NCBI GenBank assembly: GCA_004794655.1
Contig: SMMW01000145.1
Span: 564,501 to 628,500, forward strand
Source of the DNA: Marisa cornuarietis
Taxonomy: Eukaryota > Mollusca > Gastropoda > Architaenioglossa > Ampullariidae
Length of the DNA stretch: 64,000 nt
Direction: 5' to 3'
The translations under genes and the position numbers were made by a program. Below are positions 12,801 to 24,076 of this stretch, piece by piece. The notes under the pieces are model-generated. The model made no database searches, had not been told where the DNA came from, and worked only from the letters and a program-made list of their open reading frames with translations. Position 1 is the stretch's first letter. Every line of letters begins with the position of its first letter.

Positions 12801-14901
12801 TCCAAGCCATTCTAAACCAGGTCTCTAAGCCATTATGAACAAGGTCTCTAAGCCATTATAAACAAGGTCTATAAGCAAGGTCTCTACGCCATTATAAACA
12901 AGGTCTCTAAGCCATTATAAACAAGGTCTATAAGCAGGGTCTCTAAGCCATTATAAACAAAGCTATAAGCAAGGTCTCTAAGCCATTATAAGCAAGGTCT
13001 CTAAGCCATTATAAACAAGGTCTATAAGCAAGGTCTCTAAGCCATTTTAAACAAGGTCTCTAAGCCATTATAAACAAGGTCTATAAGCAAGGTCTCTAGG
13101 CCATTATAAGCAAGGTCTCTAAGCCATTATAAACAAGGTCTATAAGCAAGGTCTCTAAGCCATTATAAACAAGGTCTATAAACAAGGTCTATAAGCAAGG
13201 TCTCTAAGCCATTATAAACAAGGTCTATAAGCAAGGTCTCTAAGCCATTATAAACAAGGTCTCTAAGCAAGGTCTCCAAGCCATTCTAAACCAGGTCTCT
13301 AAGCCATTATGAACAAGGTCTCTAAGCCATTATAAAAAAGGTCTATAAGCAAGGTCTCTAAGCCATTATAAACAAGGTCTCTAAGCCATTATAAACAAGG
13401 TCTATAAGCAAGGTCTCTAAGCCATTATAAACAAGGTCTATAAGCAAGGTCTCTAAGCCATTATAAACAAGGTCTATAAGCAATGTCTCTAAGCCATTAT
13501 AAACAAGGTCTATAAGCAAGGTCTCTAAGCCATTATAAACAAGGTCTATAAGCAAGGTCTCTAAGCCATTATAAACAAGGTCTCTAAGCAAGGTCTCTAA
13601 GACATTATAAACAAGGTCTCTAAACAAGGTCTCTAAGCCATTATAAACAAGGTCTCTAAGCCATTATAAACAAGGTCTCTAAGCAAGGTCTCTAAGCCAT
13701 TATAAACAAGGTCTATAAGCAAGGTCTCTAAGCCATTATAAACAAGGTCTATAAACAAGGTCTCTAAGCTATTATAAACAAGGTCTCTAAGTCATTATAA
13801 ACAAGGTCTCTAAGCAAGGTCTCTAAGCCATTATAAACAAGGTCTCTAAGCCATTATGAACAAGGTCTCTAAGCCATTATAAACAAGGTCTATAAGCAAG
13901 GTCTCCAAGCCATTATAAACAAGGTCTATAAGCAAGGTCTCTAAGCCATTATAAACAAGGTCTATAAGCAAGGTCTCTAAGCAAGGTCTCTAAGCCATTA
14001 TAAACAAGGTCTCTAAGCCATTATAAACAAGGTCTCTAAGCCATTATAAACAAGGTCTATAAGCAAGGTCTCTAAGCCATTATAAACAAGGTCTATAAGC
14101 AAGGTCTCTAAGCCATTATAAACAAGGTCTATAAGCAAGGTCTCTAAGCAAGGTCTCTAAGCCATTATAAACAAGGTCTATAAGCAAGGTCTCTAAGCCA
14201 TTATAAACAAGGTCTATAAGCAAGGTCTCTACGCCATTATAAGCAAGGTCTCTAAGCCATTATAAACAAGGTCTCTAAGCAAGGTCTCTACGCCATTATA
14301 AACAAGGTCTCTAAGCCATTATAAACAAGGTCTCTAAGCAAGGTCTCTAAGCCATTATGAACAAGGTCTATATGCAAGGTCTCTACGCCATTATAAGCAA
14401 GGTCTATAAGCAAGGTCCATACGCCATTATAAGCAAGGTCTCTAAGCCATTATAAACAAGGTCTATAAGCAAGGTCTCTACGCCATTATAAGCAAGGTCT
14501 CTAAGCCATTATAAACAAGGTCTATAAGCAAGGTCTCTACGCCATTATAAGCAAGGTCTCTAAGCCATTATAAACAAGGTCTCTAAGCAAGGTCTCTACG
14601 CCATTATAAGCAAGGTCTCTAAGCCATTATAAACAAGGTCTATAAGCAAGGTCTCTACGCCATTATAAGCAAGGTCTCTAAGCCATTATAAACAAGGTCT
14701 ATAAGCAAGGTCTCTACGCCATTATAAGCAAGGTCTCTAAGCCATTATAAACAAGGTCTATAAGCAAAGGTCTCTACGCCATTATAAGCAAGGTCTCTAA
14801 GCCATTATAAACAAGGTCTCTAAGCAAGGTCTCTAAGCCATTATGAACAAGGTCTCATAGTTATTATAAACAAACAAGGTCTCTAAGCCATGATAAACAA
14901 G
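9810..14901. repeat. Large satellite array C, 23 bp and 13 bp units
   Basis: About 5.1 kb of tandem repeat. The basic unit is AAGGTCTCTAAGCCATTATAAAC (23 bp; key words GGTCTCTAAGCC and ATTATAAAC). A truncated 13 bp unit, AAGGTCTATAAGC, is interspersed. The left part (9810 to about 10.95 kb) is mostly plain 23-mers. From about 10.95 kb the 13+23 = 36 bp dimer dominates, and at about 14.22-14.80 kb a 13+23+23 = 59 bp trimer with the TACGCCATTATAAGC variant recurs about ten times. Minus-strand ORFs of 89 and 113 codons (DLVYNGLETLLI repeats) arise only because 36 is divisible by three. The array ends abruptly at about 14900. Confidence 0.97.
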
Positions 14902-15370
14902 AAGGTGAATTAAACATGGCTGATGCAGTGAACACGTAAAGTGCCCCGGAAGTTATGAGGTCACGCTGTGGGTTATGAGGTCTGGTGTCTGGATCGATGG
15001 AGAGTGTCTGATGTGAGGCTTGACTGCCGTGCGACTGATCCATTTAATCAATCAATATCGTCCCGATGGTAGCTCCTGAGAGCTCGGCCATCTTCGCCAC
15101 ATTAAAGTGACAAAACCCACAAATTGATTTGACTTACTTCACACCTGCTTCTCTCCCGAACCCCCAGAGTTGCCGCACCTTGATGGTGTCTACGCTGGAT
15201 TAGTTGATTCTACTCTGTATATAAGGTGGTCTATTCTGTCTACAATCTGTGTCTAGACTAGTCTATTCCGCTGACAACAATTCAACCTAAAATTTGTCAG
15301 CTGTTCCTATTATCTCTACAGTGCTCGCAACATTGCAACAGACTAATGTTGCTTCGTACTAAAAATAGTA
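14902..15370. other. Unique spacer between arrays C and D
   Basis: No gene recognised. It separates two unrelated tandem arrays. Confidence 0.5.
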
Positions 15371-17001
15371 TTTAAGTAGAGCGTCATCTTCTGTCATGTA
15401 CCGTTAAGTAGAGCGTCATCTTCTGTCATGTACCGTTAAGTAGAGCGTCATCTTCTGTCATGCACCGATAAGTAGAGCGTCATCTTCTCTCATGTACCGT
15501 TAAGTAGAGCGTCATCTTCTCTCATGTACCATCAAGTAGAGCGTCATCTTCTCTCATGTACCGTTAAGTACAGCGTCATCTTCTGTCATGTACCGTTAAG
15601 TAGAGCGTCATCTTCTGTCATGCACCGATAAGTAGAGCGTCATCTTCTGTCATGCACCGATAAGTAGAGCGTCATCTTCTGTCATGTACCGTTAAGTAGA
15701 GCGTCATCTTCTGTCATGTACCATTAAGTAGAGCGTCATCTTCTGTCATGTACCATCAAGTAGAGCGTCATCTTCTGTCATGTACCATCAAGTAGAGCGT
15801 CATCTTCTGTCATGTACCATTAAGTAGAGCGTCATCTTCTGTCATGTACCATCAAGTAGAGCGTCATCTTCTGTCATGTACCGTTAAGTAGAGCGTCATC
15901 TTCTCTCATGTACCGTTAAGTAGAGCGTCATCTTCTCTCATGTACCGTTAAGTAGAGCGTCATCTTCTCTCATGTACCGTTAAGTAGAGCGTCATCTTCT
16001 CTCATGTACCGTTAAGTAGAGCGTCATCTTCTCTCATGTACCGTTAAGTAGAGCGTCATCTTCTCTCATGTACCGTTAAGTAGAGCGTCATCTTCTCTCA
16101 TGTACCGTTAAGTAGAGCGTCATCTTCTGTCATGCACCGTTAAGTAGAGCGTCATCTTCTCTCATGTACCGTTAAGTAGAGCGTCATCTTCTCTCATGTA
16201 CCGTTAAGTAGAGCGTCATCTTCTGTCATGTACCATTAAGTAGAGCGTCATCTTCTGTCATGTACCGTTAAGTAGAGCGTCATCTTCTGTCATGTACCGT
16301 TAAGTAGAGCGTCATCTTCTCTCATGTACCGTTAAGTAGAGCGTCATCTTCTGTCATGTACCATCAAGTAGAGCGTCATCTTCTGTCATGTACCGTTAAG
16401 TAGAGCGTCATCTTCTGTCATGTACCATCAAGTAGAGCGTCATCTTCTGTCATGTACCATTAAGTAGAGCGTCATCTTCTCTCATGTACCGTTAAGTAGA
16501 GCGTCATCTTCTGTCATGTACCATTAAGTAGAGCGTCATCTTCTGTCATGTACCGTTAAGTACAGCGTCATCTTCTGTCATGTACCGTTAAGTACAGCGT
16601 CATCTTCTGTCATGTACCGTTAAGTACAGCGTCATCTTCTGTCATGTACCATTAAGTAGAGCGTCATCTTCTGTCATGTACCATTAAGTAGAGCGTCATC
16701 TTCTGTCATGTACCGTTAAGTACAGCGTCATCTTCTGTCATGTACCGTTAAGTACAGCGTCATCTTCTGTCATGTACCATTAAGTAGAGCGTCATCTTCT
16801 GTCATGTACCATTAAGTAGAGCGTCATCTTCTGTCATGTACCGTTAAGTACAGCGTCATCTTCTGTCATGTACCGTTAAGTACAGCGTCATCTTCTGTCA
16901 TGTACCATCAAGTAGAGCGTCATCTTCTGTCGTTTGCCATTAAGCAGAGAGTCATCTTCTGTCATGTACCATAGTTAAAGCGTCATCTTTCGTGTATCAT
17001 T
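15371..17001. repeat. Minisatellite array D, 32 bp unit
   Basis: About 51 near-identical copies of a 32 bp unit (TTAAGTAGAGCGTCATCTTC plus TGTCATGTACCG; successive units start at 15372 and 15404). Variation is confined to a few positions: TAGAGC/TACAGC, TTCTGTC/TTCTCTC and ACCGTT/ACCATT/ACCATC. The right edge (16920-17001) is degenerate, as expected at the end of an array. No reading frame of interest. Confidence 0.97.
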
Positions 17002-18978
17002 ATGACAATGACTATGACAATGACAATGACAATGCAGAGCTGAGCAAATGCACACGCCTGACAGTTTCTTTAAAAGGTTATAGGTCATGGAGCCTTATTG
17101 CTTCTGCGCGATACTTTTTTTCCAGTTTAAGCCTCTTGGGTTAGCGTTCGCTTGTTTTCGTTTTTCTGTCTAAATCATCACATCAGTTCGTCATTCTCGT
17201 GTTCTCTCAAAGGTGAATCCTTTATTTTATTTCGCTTTGTTCAGTTCCGATTGCTGTTAAGTCTTATAGATACGCATTTTCTTTCCTTTGAAGGACGAAG
17301 GCTAGAAGCAAAAGAATGTAACATGTTTGCCTTTTTATCACCTCATATCTTTATGTTTTCGTTCATAACATGTCGGCAACTGTCATCATCGTTTGTTTGT
17401 AGCAGGACTTTTGGCTGACCTGATATATTTTGTTAACTAAAACACTCCGCCTTCGACTGTTAGGCCTGCTTTCCACTGTACTCACCATTCTCAACCATAA
17501 TTTAAGGACGGCGTTGGCATCACATATAAAGGACAGTGTTGGCCTTAAAATCATATTTGAAAGACAGCGTTGGTATCACACTTGAGGGACAGCGTTGGAG
17601 TCACAGTATGGGAGGGGGGTGGCATCAAGATGTTGCCGCATGCCCCGCTTTAATGATTTTGTCAACGACGTCGTTGCGGTGTTTGTATCGGCTGCTCAGA
17701 TAAGTACATTAGCTTGGCATCTGTCTTTGGTGCGTGCCAGCAGCTTCCTTCCATTTTTTCTTTCTTACTTTCTATTTGATTTTAGCTACAGCACTCAAAT
17801 GGCGGAAAATGGGCAGGACACGTCTTCCTCTGTTAGTTCCGCGTTGTGTCGGACCAGTTGGAAGGTACGGTAATGGCAGCATTCTGTGGATTGATCTCCT
17901 TCACTGAGTATCGTCCTCCTCCTGTCTGTCACGCAAGTTTTCTTCTTTTTTCCTGATTGTGCAATGTTGCCATAGCAGCCAAGCTTAAGACTGCCACAAT
18001 ATTTACGTATGATAGTTTGAATATCAGCCTCACCTTCTTCTGGCTTGCACTGCCCTGTGTAAACTTTTTCTTGTCCTCCAATGTCCATCTACACCTGCGT
18101 CCTTCCAAATTCTACGGTGTATTTTTCTAAGAAGCGTGCCCTTCGTCTTGCTGCTTATTTTCTGACATACCGTGGCCTCCGTCACTTTCAGACATAGAAG
18201 ATTTGACACACCGAGTGTATTTACTTGATAAGGCATGTCTTCTGCCTTTGTAACGCTCTCTCTGTCTGTGTGTGTGTGGGCGCGCGCGTGCGTGCGTTTC
18301 AAGTTTAAACAGTTTCACACTTCCCAATTATATTTCTAGAACTACTTCGCAAAGATTCAGAAGCCACCCAACACAATTGACCTTCTTTCCGCTCGTCTTT
18401 ATTTATTTAGTTATTTTACTTTTTTTTTAATTATTTAATTTCTGAAAGATCTGCCTGGAGAGTCACGCGGCGTCTCTAGGCGAAGGTGTTGTGAGTTACC
18501 AGCACCACCCAGCGTCACAATGCGTCACGTCACACTCGCTGACTTCAGTGCCACATGCTGACGTCACTGACGTAAAGTAAGATTTCGGGTAGTCGCCCTC
18601 GCGATGCCTCGATTAGAGGGAAGGGGAGATTTTAATTCACTTTGTTAAACGTCGCTGTGACGGGAAATTTCTAGAATGTTATGACTGCAATCACCAAGAA
18701 CTAGTGCAAACTCTTCAATGCAGCCAGCACGTCTATAATTGCCAAGAGGCACAAGCTAAGCTGAATGCCCAGCACTGAATGGCATTTAGGACAAGAGAAA
18801 TAGCAACTGCATCATTATTATCTCCCTTTAGGCGCTCTTGTTGACGATGAGACAGACAGCGGCTTGCGGCTAAGCAAGGAGTTACTGTGGTCGCTGAACT
18901 GTGGGTTCATTTATAGAAAACAAATTCACCCTTATCACCAGCTCTACGAAGAGCGCATTGGTAGTTTGCAATTAGCAG
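17002..18978. other. Non-repetitive stretch without recognisable gene
   Basis: Short overlapping open frames on both strands at 17.1-18.3 kb have no recognisable motifs. Low-complexity tracts occur at about 18260-18300. I cannot exclude short exons of the minus-strand gene that starts at 27.4 kb, but I see no specific one. Confidence 0.4.
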
Positions 18979-20200
18979 CAGGATCTTCTTAGCTATAACA
19001 GTAGTCAGTCAGGATCATGGTTATAACAGGAGTCAGTCAGGTTATTAGTTATCATAGTAGTCAGGATCTTATTAGCTATAACAGGAGTCAGTCAGGATCT
19101 TGGTTATAACAGGAGTCAGTCAGGATATTAGTTATCATAGTAGTCAGGATCTTCTTAGCTATAACAGTAGTCAGTCAGGATATTTGGTTATAGCAGGAGT
19201 CAGTCAGGATATTAGTTATCATAGTAGTCAGGATCTTCTTAGCTATAACAGTAGTGAGTCAGGATCATGGTTATAACAGGAGTCAGTCAGGATATTAGTT
19301 ATCATAGTAGTCAGGATCTTCTTAGCTATAACAGTAGTCAGTCAGGATATTTGGTTATAGCAGGAGTCAGTCAGGATATTAGTTATCATAGTAGTCAGGA
19401 TCTTCTTAGCTATAACAGCAGTCAGTCAGGATCTTGGTTATAATAGTAGTAAGTCAGAATTTTGGCTATAACAGTAGTCCTTCAGGATTTTAGTTAGAAC
19501 AGTAGTCAGTCAGGATCTTGGTTATCATAGAAGTCAGTCAGAATCATGGCTATAATAGTAGTCCGTCAGGATCTTAGTTATAATGGTAGTCAGTCAGGAT
19601 CTTCTTAGCTATAAGAGTAGTCCTCTCCTCAGGATCTAGGTTATAATAGTAGTAAGTCAGAATTTTGGCTATAACAGTAGTCCTTCAGGATTTTAGTTAG
19701 AACAGTAGTCAGTCAGGATCTTGGTTACCACAGTAATCCGTCAGGAAATTGGTTATCATAGTAGTCAGTCAGAATCTTGGCTATAAGAGTAGTCCGTCAG
19801 GAGCTTAGTTATAATGATAGTCAGTCAGGATCTTCTTGGCTATAAAAGTAGTCCGTCAGGAGCTTAGTTATAATAGTAGTCAGTCAGGATCTTCTTAGCT
19901 ATAAGAGTAGTCCTCGGGATCTTGGTTATTATAATAGTCCGTCAGAATCTTAGTTATAGTGGTAGTCAGTCAGAATCTTCTTAGCTATAAGAGTAGTCCG
20001 TCAGGAGCTTAGTTATAATAGTAGTCAAAGAGGATCTTCTTAGCTATAAGAGTAGTCGGTCAGGAGCTTAGTTATAATAGTAGTCAGTCAGGATCTTCTT
20101 AGCTATAAGAGTAGTCCGTCAGAATCTTAGTTATAATGGTAGTCAGTCAGAATCTTGGCTATAGGAGTAGTCCGTCAGGAGCTTAGTTCTAACAGTAGTC
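18979..20200. repeat. Minisatellite array E, degenerate ~28-31 bp unit
   Basis: About 40 imperfect copies of a unit containing AGGATCTT(CTTAGC or GGT)TATAACAGTAGTCAGTC. The left third (19.0-19.42 kb) is organised as a higher-order repeat of three variants (CTTCTTAGCTATAACAG, GGTTATAACAGGAG, ATTAGTTATCATAG) repeated several times. The right two thirds are more scrambled, with GAGCTTAGTTATAATAG variants. Confidence 0.93.
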
Positions 20201-21090
20201 ACTTCAACTGATAACTTGAAAGGAAAGTTTACAGAGAACAGTTTTGTTTGGTGACCAGTTGAATGTCGTTGTATGACATAAGCCAGGTCTATAGACAACT
20301 TAAACTCCTCGACATTTGTTTGTTGGTAAACACTGAATATTTATATAAACACTGAATATTTAGAGACGTGCCTCATAATTGTAGTCGTTCGTTTTACTAC
20401 TTCGTTGTCTTTTTTGCCTTCTTCAAGGAGATTACTTTTTACGGGCTTAATTATGATTGTGATGTGCCTAACAATAATCATTCATTCATTCATTTATTCA
20501 TCCTCTATTTCGCCTCTCTCCCTTTCTTTCTTTCTCTCTTACTTTCTTTCTTTCTTTCTTTCTTTCGTTCGTTCGTTCTTTCTTTAATGCATGTGTTTTA
20601 TAGTTAAGTAGAGTTTCACTTTTCTTTCATTCGAACGAGGGCTAGATGTAAGAAAAGCATCACTGTGCTTAATCTGTTACCCTGGTAAATAAAGATTTGT
20701 TATGTGTCATGTGTCCTGTGTCCGTGTCTTGTAATATATCTTAAAGATTCCCCGTCAAGATGAGCTGAAATTCCCGGCGCAAGGCAGGCAAACAATATGA
20801 ATCTTCAGTTCAACACCCACATCCATTAAAGATCGGGATTGGAGCTCATTAGCAACTGAGGCTCATGGCTGACTTCAGGTTATCTCCAGCCTCACTCTCA
20901 GCGGCATCAGCACAACTTGTGCCCATCGAGCGTTGGCGAGGTTGAACACGGGTGACTGACGGCCTGACAGTTGCGCACTTGGGATCAATTGATAGAGGGA
21001 AAAAATCTGTTGGGTGATGAGATGCCTCAGTTCACAATGTCTTCTGTATTGGGTACACTTCCACCCTGCATGCCTCCAGCTTTGTCTATA
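20201..21090. other. No gene recognised; (TTTC)n tract at 20505-20585
   Basis: Contains CATT-type and TTTC-type simple repeats (20478-20585) that create pyrimidine-rich pseudo-ORFs. Otherwise unremarkable. Confidence 0.5.
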
Positions 21091-21768
21091 CTCAGCTCTA
21101 CATGCCAACAGCTGTACATGCAGTCAGACCTACATGCCAACAGCTGTACATCCAGTCAGCTGTACATCCAGTCAGACCTACATGCCAACAGCTGTACATG
21201 CAGTCAGACCTACACGCCAACAGCTGTACATGCAGTCAGACCTACACGCCAACAGCTGTACATGCAGTCAGACCTACACGCCAACAGCTGTACATGCAGT
21301 CAGACCTACACGCCAACAGCTGTACATGCAGTCAGACCTACACGCCAACAGCTGTACATGCAGTCAGACCTACACGCCAACAGCTGTACATGCAGTCAGA
21401 CCTACATGCCAGCAGCTGTACATGCAGTCAGACCTACATGCCAACAGCTGTACATCCAGTCAGACCTACATGCCAGCAGCTGTACATGCAGTCAGACCTA
21501 CATGCCAACAGCTGTACATGCAGTCAGACCTACATGCCAACAGCTGTACATGCAGTCAGACCTACATGCCAACAGCTGTCATGCAGTCAGACCTACATGC
21601 CAACAGCTGTACATGCAGTCAGACCTACACGCCAGCAGCTGTACATGCAGTCAGACCTACATGCCAACAGCTGTACATGCAGTCAGACCTACATGCCAAC
21701 AGCTGTACATCCAGTCAGACCTACATGCCAACAGCTGTCATGCAGTCAGACCTACATGCCAACACCTA
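21091..21768. repeat. Minisatellite array F, 32 bp unit
   Basis: About 21 copies of a 32 bp unit (TACATGCAGTCAGACCTACA plus TGCCAACAGCTG). Variants are ACG for ATG and CAGC for AACAGC, and two copies lack TACA-type bases (GCTGTCATGCAG). Because 32 is not a multiple of three and the unit has no stop in any plus frame, all three plus frames stay open and each yields the same 32-residue peptide repeat. The 243-303 codon ORFs here are therefore repeat artefacts. The region to about 22020 holds degenerate relics of the same CAGCTCTGCGTGC-like words. Confidence 0.96.
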
Positions 21769-22393
21769 TGCATTCATTTTCTGTACACACCACTAGTTAT
21801 GTATGCCATCAGCTCTGCGTGCAATCGGCTTGACGTGCCATCATCTTTGCATGCCACCAGCTCTGCGTGCTGTAGGGACTGAGTTGCACTTTGCCCAACA
21901 TGCAATCGTCCCTGCATGCTGTCAGCTCAGCATGGTATTTACTGAGTGCAACCTAGTCCAGCATGCCATCTATAGTGAGTGTAGCTCAGTCAGACATACA
22001 GAATGCATGCCAACACTATTGCACATCATGTATACAGGCGCCATCTACCCCTGCACGTCATCTGTACTGTGCAACTCACCCCACCAGCAGTCTGTAATGA
22101 GTGATATTCAAGCAGTGGCTTACATTTTCCGTTGCATCACTTGCAGGCTACCAGCGACATTGTACATCCGCGAAATATTGTCAGCCTTAGACTTGCAAAT
22201 CTGAAAACCGATTGTGTTAAGTTGGTTTTTTGTTTTTTTGTGGCAAACCTGTTATTGGTTGACTGTATCAGCGTTCTTTGATTCCGTTAACTACGTAGCG
22301 CCAGATACCCCACCCACACTCTAGTAACGAGTTACCTCCCTGGATATTGACGAGTCTCCTCGCCTCACAGCGCACTCCGACAACAGAGGCTGT

Positions 22394-23886
22394 CTCACTC
22401 ACATGCTGTAACGCCTTCCTTACAGGCTCACTTATACGTACTGCAACACTTTCATTACAGGCTCACTCATGTGTTGTAACACCTTCATTACAGGCTCACT
22501 CATGTGTTGTAACACCTTCATTACAGGCTCACTCATTCGTGCTATAACGCCTTCATTACAGTCTCACTTATATGTGTTGTAACGCCTTCATTACAGTCTC
22601 ACTTATATGTGTTGTAACGCCTTCATTACAGTCTCACTTATATGTGTTGTAACGCCTTCATTACAGTCTCATCTATATGTGTTGTAACGCCTTCATTACA
22701 GTCTCACCTATATGTGTTGTAACGCCTTTACAGGCTCGCTTAGTTGTGTTGTAACGCCATCATTACAGGCTCACTTAGATGTGCTGTAACGCCATCATCA
22801 CAGGCTCAGTCATACAGGCCATTACAGGCTCCCTCATACGTTCTGTAACGCCTTCATTACAGGATCACTTATATATGTGTTGTAACGCCTTCATTACAGG
22901 CTCACATATGTGTTGTAACGCCATTACAGGCTCACTCATTCGTGCTATAACGCCTTCATTACAGGATCACTTATATATGTGTTATAACGCCTTCATTACA
23001 GGCTCACTTATGTGTTGTAACGCCTGTACAGGCTCACTTAGATGTGATGTAACGCCATCATTACAAGCTCACTTAGATGTGCTGTAACGCCATTACAGGC
23101 TCCATCATAGTGCTGTAACGCCATTACAGGCTCACTCATACGTTCTGTAACGCCTTCATTACAGGATCACTTATATATGTGTTGTAACGCCTTCATTACA
23201 GGCTCAGTTATGTGTTGTAACGCCATTACAGGCTCACTCATACGTTCTGTAACGCCTTCATTACAGGATCACTTATATATGTGTTGTAACGCCTTCATTA
23301 CAGGCTCACTTATGTGTTGTAACGCTATTACAGGCTCACTCATACGTTCTGTAACGCCTTAATTACAGGATCACTTATATATGTGCTGTAACGCCATTAC
23401 AGGCTCCCTCATAGTGCTGTAACGCCATTACAGGCTCACTCATACGTTCTGTAACGCCTTCATTACAGGATCACTTATATATGTGTTGTAACGCCTTCAT
23501 TACAGGCTCACTTATGTGTTGTAACGCCTTTACAGGCTCACTCATACGTTCTGTAACGCCTTCATTACAGGATCACTTATATATGTGTTGTAACGCCGTC
23601 ATTACAGGCTCACTTATGTGTTGTAACGCCTTTACAGGCTCACTTAGATGTGCTGTAACGCCATTACAGGCTCACTCATACGTGTTGTAACGCCTTCATT
23701 ACAGGTTCACTCATACGTGTTGTAACGCCATCATTACAGGCTCACTCATACGTGTTGTAACGCCTTCATTACAGGCTCACTCATACGTGTTGTAACGCCT
23801 TCATTACAGGCTCACTCATACGTGTTGTAACGCCTTCATTACAGGCTCACTCATACGTGTTGTAACGCCATCATTACAGGTTCACT
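22394..23886. repeat. Minisatellite array G, ~32-35 bp unit with ~100 bp higher order
   Basis: About 44 copies of a unit with core GTAACGCCTTCATTACAGGC followed by TCACTCATACGTGTT or TCACTTATATGTGTT. A short form, GTAACGCCATTACAGGC, alternates with long forms. Between about 23.1 and 23.65 kb a composite of about 100 bp recurs (short form + ACGTTCTG, long form with GGATCACTTATATATGTG, long form with TTATGTGTTG). The last seven copies (23.67-23.88 kb) are nearly homogeneous. Confidence 0.95.
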
Positions 23887-24045
23887 CTGTCTTGAAAAAT
23901 TGAGAAAACGGGTTATTGCTCCAGAATGGCAGAAACCTATTTTTGGTTTATCTTTCCTTAATTCTGTCTCGTAGGTAGAAGCTGAGGTCACACACACGCT
24001 CACAAACACGCCTGTCAGTGTGTGCGTGCGTGCGTGCGTGCGTGC

Positions 24046-24076
<31 letters not shown>

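Noticed and set aside
11944..13627. Minus-strand ORFs of LVYNGLETLLI repeats
   Set aside because: Direct consequence of the 36 bp dimer in satellite C.
20971..21882. 303-codon and two overlapping 243-260-codon plus ORFs with Cys/His-rich repeats
   Set aside because: They are array F read in its three frames. All frames are open because the unit lacks stops, and there is no start context, splice signal or domain.
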